In this document: positions 1 through 7,866 of the stretch, piece after piece | Position numbering within the stretch: position 1 is the first letter of the stretch | Layout: each line of letters opens with the position of its first letter | Assembly (NCBI GenBank): GCA_028278545.1 | Contig: JANQED010000042.1 | Coordinates: forward strand, 1-52,664 | Reading direction: 5' to 3' | DNA from: Anaerolineales bacterium | Lineage (GTDB): Bacteria; Chloroflexota; Anaerolineae; Anaerolineales; UBA11858 | Length of the DNA stretch: 52,664 nt | Position numbers and translations under genes: made by a program | Notes under the pieces: model-generated | What the model saw: only the letters and a program-made list of their open reading frames with translations | Database searches by the model: none | Told to the model about the DNA's origin: nothing

Positions 1-33
1 GCCTACGGCGCTGCGCTGCGCTCCGCTCAGGGC
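1..33. repeat. Dispersed repeat family R1 (partial copy at window edge)
   Basis: The edge carries the tail of a GC-rich element with the core GCGCTGCGCTCCGCTCAGGG. The same core recurs near 11.25, 13.37, 14.55, 17.08, 17.55, 20.78, 20.93, 48.74 and 52.0 kb, always between genes. Full copies pair a GCTCCCT-type left arm with AGGGAGC on the right and could fold into a hairpin. Confidence 0.7.
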
Positions 34-72
34 TTGCTAAACACATGAAAATACCTTTACGGAGTGCTGATT

Positions 73-915
73 ATGTCTGATCTAATCGGGATTAATTTAG
101 TGATGCAGCGCGCCAGCCAGAAGCTGGCCCGTCAGATGCGGGGAGGCGCGCCAAAGTTACCCAAGCGCGTGCCCAAAAGGCCCGACCAGGCGGTCATCTG
201 CCAGCCCAACTGCCCGGTCTGCGGCGGCGTCGGCAGGGTGCGCGCCGATCTGCCCATCGACCACCCCCGCTTCGGGCGGCTGTTCCCCTGCCCAGAGATC
301 GACCGCGCCCAGCTGCTGGGGTCATGGGCCGGGCTGGAAGGGTTGGAGCGCGACCTGGGCTGGGGCGATATCGTGCAGGTCAACGGCGTGGAGCGCGCCA
401 TCGAGGCGGTCAAGAAGACCATCCGGCGCGGCTGGGGCTGGGTCTACCTGTGGGGCGGGTACGGCCAGGGCAAGACGCTGGTGCTCAAGGTGGCGGTGGC
501 GCTGTGGCTGCGGGAGCACGGCAAAGCGGCCTACGTGCGCATGGCCGATATCATCGAAGACCTGCGGGCGGCCTACGACACCCAGCATCCCAGCCGCGAG
601 AGCGCCTCCAGGCTGGCAAAATGGGCCGGTGTGCCCCTGCTGGCCATCGACGAGGTCGACCGCCTGCGCGAGACGGAGTACGCCCAGGAGAAGCGCTTCG
701 TGATGCTGGACCGGCGCTACGAGAAGGCCCTGCGCAGGCAGAGCATCACCATCATGGCCGCCAACCAGGGGCCGGGGTCGCTGCCGGGGTATCTGTATGA
801 CCGCGTGCGCACCGGGGCCTTCGAGATCGTGCAACTGGAGGGCGGGTCCTTCAGGCCAGCGATGGACGAGGCCTATTTGCAAATGGCCTTCGATAGAGGC
901 AGGGATGACCGCTGA
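73..915 (+). CDS. DnaC/IstB-like AAA+ ATPase, probable helicase loader
   Basis: This 280-residue protein resembles DnaC-type helicase loaders, which use ATP to place the replicative helicase on DNA. An N-terminal Cys cluster (Cys43, 47, 50 and 73) suggests a zinc ribbon. The ATPase core has a Walker A GGYGQGKT at about 128-135 and a Walker B LLAIDEVD at about 189-196. Start 73 is preferred over GTG 64 because GGAG lies 8 nt upstream. A transposition IstB protein is an alternative, but no IstA is adjacent, and the following small Cys-containing genes fit a phage or plasmid replication region whose left part lies outside the window. Confidence 0.75.
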   Translation: MSDLIGINLVMQRASQKLARQMRGGAPKLPKRVPKRPDQAVICQPNCPVCGGVGRVRADLPIDHPRFGRLFPCPEIDRAQLLGSWAGLEGLERDLGWGDIVQVNGVERAIEAVKKTIRRGWGWVYLWGGYGQGKTLVLKVAVALWLREHGKAAYVRMADIIEDLRAAYDTQHPSRESASRLAKWAGVPLLAIDEVDRLRETEYAQEKRFVMLDRRYEKALRRQSITIMAANQGPGSLPGYLYDRVRTGAFEIVQLEGGSFRPAMDEAYLQMAFDRGRDDR

Positions 916-975
916 ATCAGATCGACGCCCGGGCGGGCGGTGCGGACTACCGATTGGCCTGGGGAGGCCTGCCCG

Positions 976-1215
976 ATGATCTTACCGCTGCCGAAGTGGT
1001 TCAAACCAACCGAGCCAGACGGCCGGTGGTGCTACAACTGTCGGCACTGGCAGGCTGCCTACGCCGGGATCGAGTACGCCGACTGCGCCTTCCACGCCGT
1101 GAGGGTGCAGAACCTGAAAGACGGCGCGATGACCCGTTCCCCGCGCACGAACAAGTTCGACGTCTGCGGCGAGCATTCCGCGGAGCATTCGGATTTACCG
1201 CGGAGAGCGCCATGA
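976..1215 (+). CDS. Small Cys/His-containing hypothetical protein
   Basis: A 79-residue protein starting MILPLPKWFK. It has a CYNCRHW motif, a downstream CAFH and a terminal CGEH, a spacing that could bind one zinc ion. It follows the DnaC-like gene by about 60 nt on the same strand. Comparable small Cys proteins occur in phage early regions, but I do not recognise the family. A longer reading from 940 would add 12 residues; 976 is preferred because the Trp/Cys-rich core begins just after it. No function is assigned. Confidence 0.5.
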   Translation: MILPLPKWFKPTEPDGRWCYNCRHWQAAYAGIEYADCAFHAVRVQNLKDGAMTRSPRTNKFDVCGEHSAEHSDLPRRAP

Positions 1216-1255
1216 GCGCGGAGTTTATGGAATGATATTTGTGCACGGAATTACA

Positions 1256-1324
1256 TCACGCCAAGGCGCAAAGACGCAAAGAATCAGGTCTAAATTTGCT
1301 TTGCGGCTCTGCGTCTTCGCGTGA
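1256..1324. repeat. Dispersed repeat family R2
   Basis: The element begins CACGCCAAGGCGCAAAGACG and ends with an inverted counterpart reading GCGTCTTCGCGTG, so it can form a long hairpin. Related copies lie near 17.9, 23.14, 25.6 and 30.7 kb. It separates two small genes and has no coding content. Confidence 0.75.
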
Positions 1325-1436
1325 GAACTAATCAAAATGATGCTATCCATTGCATTTTTTAGGAAAAATCTGTGGAATCCGTGTACAAGCCCCCGCGACA
1401 GCTCCCAAAACCGGATCAAAGGAGAAAGTGCCCACT

Positions 1437-1730
1437 ATGAAGAACATCTCATCCCCTAAGATCGACAAAGAACGACGCCGGTCCCCGTGGCTGTGCCGCA
1501 GGTGCCAGACGCAGATCGGCGTGATCAGGCGTCACACCCGCAAGACGCCCCCCGGCGTGCTGAAGAACAACCCCACGCGCCCGACCTACTACGTCCACCG
1601 CCTGCACCGACCCGATGGCAGCTGGCTGGAGGGCAAGGGCGGCGTGCCCTGCCCATCCTGCGGCAAAGTGCGCGTCTGGTTGCCTGGGAAGGTGGAGATG
1701 GAGAGGGTAACGGGGAGGGTCGAGGTATAA
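1437..1730 (+). CDS. Small zinc-ribbon-like hypothetical protein
   Basis: A 97-residue basic protein with two CxxC pairs: CRRC near residue 19 and CPSC near residue 73. This layout can hold a single zinc. GGAGAAAG lies just upstream of the ATG and fixes the start. The last codons run into a GC-rich repeat that recurs near 5.72 kb, so the C-terminus may be repeat-derived. It probably belongs with the preceding DnaC-like and Cys-rich genes. Nucleic-acid binding is plausible from the zinc ribbon only. Confidence 0.55.
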   Translation: MKNISSPKIDKERRRSPWLCRRCQTQIGVIRRHTRKTPPGVLKNNPTRPTYYVHRLHRPDGSWLEGKGGVPCPSCGKVRVWLPGKVEMERVTGRVEV

Positions 1731-1740
1731 TGAGGGGGAA
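1683..1740 (+). repeat. Short GC-rich repeat R4, copy 1
   Basis: A segment with ACGGGGAGGGT followed by GTATAATGAGGGG is closely matched at about 5708-5754. It overlaps the 3' end of the preceding small gene. The shared GTATAAT could act as a -10 element, but no -35 is clear. Confidence 0.45.
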
Positions 1741-1809
1741 TTCTTCGGCCAACCTGGGAAGGAGAAGAATGCGTTGAGAGAGGCTAACCGCTGATTTTTG
1801 AAGTTCACA

Positions 1810-2652
1810 ATGGCAGAACACACATTTTCACGTTTCGCGTATTTTGACACCAATATTCTTAGTTACCTCGCCAAGAACAGGAGCCTATGGTCGAAACTGT
1901 TTGATTTCTTCCGAGATAATGATCTTACAATGGGAATTGGTGGGCCACAGGTTTCAGAATTGGCTGATGCAGATAGAATACACAAGGAGTTAGTTGCGTT
2001 ATTTGTAAGTGTTCCTACTGGGATTCTGAAGAACTGGGATTTGGTAATTGATGAGGAAGTAAAATCTCATCCCAATCGGCGAATAGACTCGCTTTTGCAA
2101 TATCCCCTGAACGCAATCCTTCTTGAACCTAATGGTTTGGATAAGTTACAGAAGTTTCTGTCATCAAAGGAACTAAAAGAAGCGCGAAGGGATCAGTTGC
2201 GTTACGCCAGGCTAATGCAAGATCAAATGGGAAAGTTAAAAGAGAACTTTCCGCCGTCTAAAACTGGCAAATACACTCGGAGCCAAGCAGATGAATTCAC
2301 CCAATATATGGTAATGCAGTGGTTAGCAATTGATCACAGAGATTTTCTAAGGGATCATATCGAAGTTAAAGATTTCCACTTTGAGATTTTTCAATCAATA
2401 GGGCTTTATGCCTACGTGATATTTTACAAATACTATTTAGGTCAACGTGAACCCAAAAAACTTTCAGATTTTGCTGATTTGGGTCACTTCTTTTTGATCC
2501 CATATTGTGCAATGGCGATCATGGAACGTGATCTTTGCAATGTATTAAATCAAATAAAAAGTAATCATAATATTTTGGAATCGACTGAGATTTATAACAT
2601 TGACTATATTTATGCAGTAACGGATAGCTCAGCAAACGAGGACGCCGGATAA
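1810..2652 (+). CDS. PIN-like domain protein, possible nuclease
   Basis: A 280-residue protein opening with AYFDTNILSYLAK, the usual first strand and catalytic Asp (Asp13) of PIN-type nucleases. Near the C-terminus, a DLGHFFLIPYCAMAIMERD segment resembles the D..H....PYCD pattern of larger PIN-like proteins, although the last Asp is shifted. The middle is helical. The ATG at 1810 is chosen over the upstream TTG; the ribosome site is weak. The gene is clearly more AT-rich than its flanks, which suggests transfer. No antitoxin partner is adjacent, so stand-alone RNase, defence or toxin roles remain open. Confidence 0.6.
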   Translation: MAEHTFSRFAYFDTNILSYLAKNRSLWSKLFDFFRDNDLTMGIGGPQVSELADADRIHKELVALFVSVPTGILKNWDLVIDEEVKSHPNRRIDSLLQYPLNAILLEPNGLDKLQKFLSSKELKEARRDQLRYARLMQDQMGKLKENFPPSKTGKYTRSQADEFTQYMVMQWLAIDHRDFLRDHIEVKDFHFEIFQSIGLYAYVIFYKYYLGQREPKKLSDFADLGHFFLIPYCAMAIMERDLCNVLNQIKSNHNILESTEIYNIDYIYAVTDSSANEDAG

Positions 2653-2815
2653 TCCGGCTCAAAGTCGACCTGCGTCCGCCGAGGGACGCGACCCGCTTAG
2701 GGCAAAGTTTGGCGACAATGAAGTAGTAGGGTCATACAAGAGTCAACGGTCGTTTAACGTCCGCCATTAGTTGCCATTTTCGCCCGTAACAAACAATCAG
2801 CATTGGAGAAACCAT

Positions 2816-3547
2816 ATGGCTTCGTGGATCGTCCATCTCCGCATCGCGGAGCAATTATTAGCGGACCTTGAAGGGCTGGCCCCGTCTGCTTTTGCCATCG
2901 GGAACATCGCGCCCGATTCGGGCATCCCTAACGAGGCGTGGGAGACCTTCGATCCCCCCGCGGCGGTGACCCACTTCAAGTCAACCAGCGCGGGTGGGTA
3001 CAAAATCGATGATTTGAGATTTTATCAAGGGTACTTGTTAAAGGAAGAGCTGAGGGAAAACCCAGAGAGGTACTCTTTCCTGCTGGGATACTTCTTTCAT
3101 CTGGTCACGGACAATTATTGGGGTGAACGCATCGGCACGCCCACCAGAGAGCGCTATGCCCAGGAATTCGAAGCTGACCCAGAGTTCATCTGGGAAGTGA
3201 AGAAAGACTGGTATGGTCTGGACTTCATTTATGTACGAGATCATCCAGACTCGCTCTTCTGGAAGGTATTTCTGCAAAGTGATATGCGGGAAAGCCCCCT
3301 TGATTTCCTGCCAGTGGAAGCCCTGCATCACCGGATAGATGAAATCAAAGAAAATTATCAGCGCAAGGACGAGAAAATACACGCCTTATACGAACGGCCC
3401 TATATCTATCTGTCCAAAGATGAGATGGATGCATTCGTGCAGGATGTCTCGCGGGCGCTGGGAGAAATCTACCGGTATTTGACTGAAAATCGGGGGGACA
3501 TCTCTGGATATTCATCCGCGCTGGAACTGCCCTTGTTCACGGGCTAA
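2816..3547 (+). CDS. Zinc-dependent phospholipase C-like protein
   Basis: A 243-residue protein that fits the zinc-dependent phospholipase C-like fold. It starts MASWIVHLRIAEQL with an early His, continues with FAIGNIAPDSG and a later HF pair, and has a central LLGYFFHLVTDNYWG helix with His and Asp positioned as metal ligands. No signal peptide is visible, so action in the cytoplasm is likely; the true substrate in this branch is not known. The ATG at 2816 has GGAGA 7 nt upstream, so the upstream in-frame start at 2771 is not used. It is a stand-alone gene between the PIN-like gene and a TA pair. Confidence 0.7.
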   Translation: MASWIVHLRIAEQLLADLEGLAPSAFAIGNIAPDSGIPNEAWETFDPPAAVTHFKSTSAGGYKIDDLRFYQGYLLKEELRENPERYSFLLGYFFHLVTDNYWGERIGTPTRERYAQEFEADPEFIWEVKKDWYGLDFIYVRDHPDSLFWKVFLQSDMRESPLDFLPVEALHHRIDEIKENYQRKDEKIHALYERPYIYLSKDEMDAFVQDVSRALGEIYRYLTENRGDISGYSSALELPLFTG

Positions 3548-3652
3548 GCCCCAGTCGTCTAACACCAACACTGTGCGGCCTACAACTGGTAAGTGAATCC
3601 CCTGACAGGCTGCCAGTTACCCAAATACTATAAAACTGAATACAATCCGCGC

Positions 3653-3681
3653 TTGCTCCCAAAAGGGGAGCGTTGTATAAT
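3653..3681 (+). promoter_or_regulatory. Promoter with palindromic operator for higBA; leaderless
   Basis: TTGCTC and TATAAT are separated by exactly 17 nt. The spacer overlaps a palindrome, GCTCCCAAAAGGGGAGC (3656-3672). The toxin ATG is at 3688, only 6 nt after the -10 box, so transcription should begin at or beside the start codon. The palindrome is the obvious site for autorepression by the HigA antitoxin. Confidence 0.7.
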
Positions 3682-3687
3682 GTTTGC

Positions 3688-3981
3688 ATGCGTATCATAT
3701 CTCGCAAAACATTGAGAGTGTTTTGGGAAAAACACCCTGACGCCAGACAATCTCTGCAAGCCTGGTACGCGGACGTAAAACGCTCGGAGTGGAGATCGCC
3801 GACGGATATCAAGAATATATATCGCAGTGCCAGCATCGTCCCAAACAACCGCGCGGTCTTCAATATCAAGGGCAATCGTTACCGATTAGTCGTTGCCATC
3901 CAATATGAGTTCGGGATTGTGTATATTCGCTTCGTGGGCACACACAATGAGTATGACAAGATAGATGCCGCGACAATTTGA
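3688..3981 (+). CDS. higB: HigB-family mRNA interferase toxin
   Basis: A 97-residue toxin of the HigB family, which cleaves ribosome-bound mRNA. The hallmarks are present in order: an early FWEKHPDA, WYADVKRSEW, the stretch around SASIVPNNRAVFNI, GNRYRLVV and a C-terminal FVGTHNEYDKID. The first ATG compatible with the family is 3688, right after a consensus promoter. The antitoxin gene begins 10 nt downstream, the usual toxin-first higBA order. The protein is complete with no broken motif. Confidence 0.88.
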   Translation: MRIISRKTLRVFWEKHPDARQSLQAWYADVKRSEWRSPTDIKNIYRSASIVPNNRAVFNIKGNRYRLVVAIQYEFGIVYIRFVGTHNEYDKIDAATI

Positions 3982-3991
3982 GAGAAGGAAC

Positions 3992-4348
3992 ATGGATATT
4001 CGACCTATCAGAACAGAAGAAGATTATCAAGCTGCACTGGCAGAGATCGAGCGGCTGTTTGATGCTTCGCCGGGGACGCCGGAAGGGGATCATCTGGAAG
4101 TGTTGCTGACCTTAGTCGAAGCCTACGAAGAAGAACATTACAGCATCCCTGACCCAGACCCGGTTGAAGCGCTCCATTATTATATGGAAAGCCGCGGGTT
4201 AACGCGCAAAGATTTGGAGCCCTACATCGGCAGCCGGGCGCGGGTCTCTGAGGTGCTGAATCGCAAGCGGCCTTTGACGCTGAACATGATCCGCAGACTG
4301 AATTCGGAGCTGGGCATATCCGCAGAGGTGTTGATTACGCCATATTAA
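3992..4348 (+). CDS. higA: HigA-family antitoxin with XRE-type HTH
   Basis: A 118-residue antitoxin. The N-terminal half (MDIRPIRTEEDY, then LLTLVEAYEEEHY) matches the toxin-binding part of long HigA proteins. The C-terminal half holds a helix-turn-helix around GLTRKDLEPYIGSRARVSEV and the conserved NRKRPLTLNMIRRL. AGAAGGA precedes the ATG at 3992. It would neutralise the upstream toxin and repress the shared promoter through the palindrome at 3656-3672. Confidence 0.88.
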   Translation: MDIRPIRTEEDYQAALAEIERLFDASPGTPEGDHLEVLLTLVEAYEEEHYSIPDPDPVEALHYYMESRGLTRKDLEPYIGSRARVSEVLNRKRPLTLNMIRRLNSELGISAEVLITPY

Positions 4349-4398
4349 GCTGACCCACACACCCGCAGCCAGGCTCGCCGCGGGCACACAGATGAATC

Positions 4399-5193
4399 AT
4401 GAAGAACAGGGAAAACGCCGAAATTTCGAAGCACCATGAAGAGATCAAGAGGAACCTGGCCTCTTGGGAGAAGAAGCCCCTGCTGAGGGAAATCTATTTG
4501 GCCTTCCACCAACGGATCGCGGCACATCTCTCCCGCGGGCTAGATTCGCGTTCGGTTGAGCTTGGTTCCGGCATCGGCAACATCCAAGAAGCCATCCCCA
4601 ACTGCATCAGAACAGATTTGTTCCCCAACCCGTGGATCGACCGGGTGGAGAACGCCTATCAGCTTTCGTTTGCGGACCGCTCCATCGACAACCTGATCCT
4701 TTTCGATGTCTTCCACCACCTGAGGTATCCCGGCACGGCCTTGCAGGAGTTTCGGCGGGTATTGGTTCCCGGTGGGCGGGTGCTGATCTTCGAGCCATGC
4801 CTGAGCGTGTTGGGATGGGTGGTTTACGGCCCGCTCCACCACGAAGATTTGGGGCTGGGGCAGGAAATCCAACCCTTTGCGCCGGAGGGCTGGTCGGCGG
4901 ACGAGGACTATTATTATGCCGCCCAAGGGAACGCTTCGAGGGTCTTCTTGGGCGAGAAATATCAGCCGTTATTGAAGGATTGGCGCGTGATTGCCCGGCA
5001 AAGGATGTCGGCGATCTCTTATGTCGCCAGCGGGGGCTATTCGAAGTTGCAGCTATACCCGGATAAAGCCCTGCCCCTGATGAAAGCGGTCGATAGGGTT
5101 TGTGACTTGATCCCCGCCCTGTTTGCAACCCGGCTGCTGGTGGTCCTGGAGAAGAGCGCGCCCACCGAAGAGGGGGCGGAACTGGCCCCATGA
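4399..5193 (+). CDS. Class I SAM-dependent methyltransferase
   Basis: A 264-residue methyltransferase of the Methyltransf_11 type. Motif I is ELGSGIGN (about 54-61), motif IV is DNLILFDVFHHL (about 97-108) and motif VI is VLVPGGRVLIFEP (about 121-133). The C-terminal half varies most in this family and sets the substrate, which cannot be read here. The stop overlaps the next gene's start as ATGA, so the acetyltransferase downstream is translationally coupled and both may act on one small molecule or surface sugar. Confidence 0.8.
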   Translation: MKNRENAEISKHHEEIKRNLASWEKKPLLREIYLAFHQRIAAHLSRGLDSRSVELGSGIGNIQEAIPNCIRTDLFPNPWIDRVENAYQLSFADRSIDNLILFDVFHHLRYPGTALQEFRRVLVPGGRVLIFEPCLSVLGWVVYGPLHHEDLGLGQEIQPFAPEGWSADEDYYYAAQGNASRVFLGEKYQPLLKDWRVIARQRMSAISYVASGGYSKLQLYPDKALPLMKAVDRVCDLIPALFATRLLVVLEKSAPTEEGAELAP

Positions 5194-5702
5194 TCACGGT
5201 CCGACCGGCGCAGGCCCGCGATGTGGGGGGCATCGAAGGAGTCGCCCGGCAAACCTGGGGGGCAACGTATGCCGGGATTATCTCGCCGGAGAGTCAGCAA
5301 CGTTTGCTGGAGAGCTTCTATTCGTCATCGGCGCTGGAAGAAGCCCTTCGACAAGAAAAATCATGGTTTTTCGTGGCCGAGGAAGAAGGGGAAGTGGTCG
5401 GCTACGCTCAGTTCGTGATCCAAGAAGACGGCGATGGGCAACTGACGAGAATCTACGTTTTGCCCGAGAAGCAGCGGCAGGGCATGGGCAGACTATTAAT
5501 GGAAGCAGGGATCAGAGCATTGGGAGCTGAAGGCAGCGCGCGGCTGATCGTCCAGGTGGAGCAGGAAAACCATGGCGGCGTTCAATTCTACCGAAGAGAG
5601 GGCTTCCGTTTCGAGCGCGCGTTCTCGGTTGAACTGCTGGGAGAGACGCTGGCATTGTGTGAGTATGTGCTTCCTTTGTCGCCAGCAGATGGAAATCTCT
5701 GA
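5190..5702 (+). CDS. GNAT-family N-acetyltransferase
   Basis: A 170-residue GNAT enzyme. Motif A, the acetyl-CoA pyrophosphate loop, is QRQGMGR at about 95-101 after the strand TRIYVLPE. Motif B includes NHGGVQFYRREGF. Overall it looks like the RimI/PhnO-type single-domain enzymes. The start overlaps the methyltransferase stop. The substrate is unknown. The gene ends at the edge of a GC-rich repeat. Confidence 0.82.
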   Translation: MITVRPAQARDVGGIEGVARQTWGATYAGIISPESQQRLLESFYSSSALEEALRQEKSWFFVAEEEGEVVGYAQFVIQEDGDGQLTRIYVLPEKQRQGMGRLLMEAGIRALGAEGSARLIVQVEQENHGGVQFYRREGFRFERAFSVELLGETLALCEYVLPLSPADGNL

Positions 5703-5707
5703 CCCTC

Positions 5708-5756
5708 GGCGAGGTGGAGGGGGGTACGGGGAGGGTATAATGAGGGGGGAGGGGTA
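5708..5756 (+). repeat. Short GC-rich repeat R4, copy 2
   Basis: A G-rich stretch with TACGGGGAGGGTATAATGAG, matching the copy at about 1683-1740. It follows the acetyltransferase gene directly. Confidence 0.45.
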
Positions 5757-5846
5757 TTTTCGAGCCCTGCGGGTACTTGACCGGGCTTTCACCCAAGATG
5801 CCCCTATGTGAGTCTGCAAAACCAAATAGTCAAGAAAAAAGGCGTT

Positions 5847-7778
5847 ATGTTTAGACAACTGAAAATTAATGAAAATGAAATCCAATGGAAACTTCGGTTT
5901 TGTATTGTTGGTCTACTTTTAATGATCATATCTTTGCATAGATCGAAAATTTTAGAGATGGAAAATGTTGGCGGTTTTTTTGCTTTACTACAACTTGTTC
6001 TGTACCTTTCCATATTAGGTCTTGGACTATTCCTTATACTTTCAAAAAACCGCATTACCAAACCCAGCATCAATATTACCCTTGATGAATCTTCAGTATC
6101 AAAAATTATTTTTGCAATCATAATAGGAAGTTTTGCATTTGGGGCGTTATTCTATTGGGCAACTAACAGATACGATTTTCTAAAGGATTTTTTGTTTTTA
6201 TCCGGTGGGGCAATTTCATATGTGAGCATTATCTCATTATTTGAAAAGACTCTTAAAATAAAATTTCCCCAATCAATAATTTCAAGTGTCAAAAGTTTTG
6301 ACAAGCATATTGTTTTTCTAATAATCTTGGGCATTACAATTTTTTTTAGTTTCCACAAAAACCTGTATGGTGATCTGATTCGCTTAGATGATCTATTAAT
6401 GATAGATGCAATAAAAAATGTTGATAACCCACTATTGTTTTTATCAAGACCTGTAGAGTGGCAATCACATTACTATCGACCATTTTTTGCAGTTCAAAAT
6501 TGGTTTTATTACAATTTCTTTGGTTTTAATTATTTTTATTATCAGCTCAATTTACTCTTCCAACATCTAATTTCAACCGTTCTTCTCTATTTTGGTCTGT
6601 ACCAACTTTCGCGAAAGAAACTGTCCGCGTTTCTAGGAGCCCTAATTTTCAGTACAAGCTTTTTTGTAGCCACTTTGGTCGTTTGGGTATCAGATACAAT
6701 GATGCTGACGGGAGTATTTCTTGGATTGATACTAATTTTAATCATTAATTACAAAGATGGTTTTTTATGGTATCTCAGTTTGTTTTTGGCATTATTTCTT
6801 GTCGTGCTTAATCGAGAAAATGGCGCTGCTATCATTGCAGCAGTCGCATTTTGGTCACTTTTTAGTAAATTTTCAAGAACAATTAACCTAAAGCAATTTG
6901 GGAAAATACTAACAGCATGCATTGCAGCCACATTGTTATACCTGGTCTTGCGTGGATATGCGGTAGGATTTATATTTCCAGAAGCTGGGGGAAGCACAGG
7001 GTACTTCTTTAGGTTTCTCGAAAGTGCTGCAGAACGAAACTTATTAGGCTTCCGTCTATATTTGTATACAGTTGCTGGCAACTTAACAAACGTTTTTTTG
7101 CCAGTACTAGATGGTGAAGGTGTATTGATAATGGCACAACTAGTTGTAGCTGTTTTGTGCCTGGGAGCTACAATGGTTGTATTAAGTTTGTGCCGCAAAT
7201 ATTCGCAAAACAAAATTTTGTCTAGCTGGTTAAATTTTCTATCCATATTAACCGTTTTTCTTTTGAGCTATTATGTATGGAATATGATTAGCCAATTGGA
7301 AATTTACGAGTTGGGTGGGCCGGTAGGAACCAAGACGCTTATTAGCTTCGTTTTTCATAGTGTTCTGTCATCAATCTTAATATTTGTTGCTATAAAAGTA
7401 TATAAAACTATGCCCAAGGATGATCTGGCGTTAGGCTCATTTGCACTTGGATTGATATTTTTTGGGGGGTTGGTTGCGTTCCCATATTTTAGATGGCGCT
7501 CTTTATACATTGGAGTATATGGATGGATCATCCTGTTAATCCTTTGCCTAAAAAGCATTGAAAATCAAAGAGGGAGCAGTATATTGACAACCTCGATATT
7601 TATGATTGGTATCAGTCTTGCATTTTTCAATGGACATACACTTAATTCATGGGGACCTGCGATTACTATAGAGGAAGCTGACATTCTATGTGACGCTAGA
7701 GTATCAAGAGAACTCGCTTATGAGATTGCTGAATTTCATGACCTTGACAAAAAGCAAATTGTGGAATGCGAGAAGTGA
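5847..7778 (+). CDS. AT-rich polytopic membrane protein, GT-C glycosyltransferase-like
   Basis: About 643 residues with a dozen or more hydrophobic helices. After the early helices comes HKNLYGDLIRLDDLL, an acidic first-loop motif of the kind that binds polyprenyl-phosphate sugar in GT-C enzymes (PMT/ArnT-like). Sugar transfer at the outer face of the cytoplasmic membrane is therefore inferred. ATG 5847 has AAAAGG upstream, whereas GTG 5808 has no ribosome site. The gene is markedly AT-rich between GC-rich neighbours, a sign of transfer. A second, shorter GT-C-like gene lies at 41.2-42.6 kb; the two are not obviously copies. Confidence 0.6.
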   Translation: MFRQLKINENEIQWKLRFCIVGLLLMIISLHRSKILEMENVGGFFALLQLVLYLSILGLGLFLILSKNRITKPSINITLDESSVSKIIFAIIIGSFAFGALFYWATNRYDFLKDFLFLSGGAISYVSIISLFEKTLKIKFPQSIISSVKSFDKHIVFLIILGITIFFSFHKNLYGDLIRLDDLLMIDAIKNVDNPLLFLSRPVEWQSHYYRPFFAVQNWFYYNFFGFNYFYYQLNLLFQHLISTVLLYFGLYQLSRKKLSAFLGALIFSTSFFVATLVVWVSDTMMLTGVFLGLILILIINYKDGFLWYLSLFLALFLVVLNRENGAAIIAAVAFWSLFSKFSRTINLKQFGKILTACIAATLLYLVLRGYAVGFIFPEAGGSTGYFFRFLESAAERNLLGFRLYLYTVAGNLTNVFLPVLDGEGVLIMAQLVVAVLCLGATMVVLSLCRKYSQNKILSSWLNFLSILTVFLLSYYVWNMISQLEIYELGGPVGTKTLISFVFHSVLSSILIFVAIKVYKTMPKDDLALGSFALGLIFFGGLVAFPYFRWRSLYIGVYGWIILLILCLKSIENQRGSSILTTSIFMIGISLAFFNGHTLNSWGPAITIEEADILCDARVSRELAYEIAEFHDLDKKQIVECEK

Positions 7779-7866
7779 TTAAAGGTTTTAGCGATTGAAG
7801 GGCTGGAGGCGTCGGGAGTCCTGCGCCCCGCAGAGCGAGGCAACATTACGGAGAGAGTGATATAGC

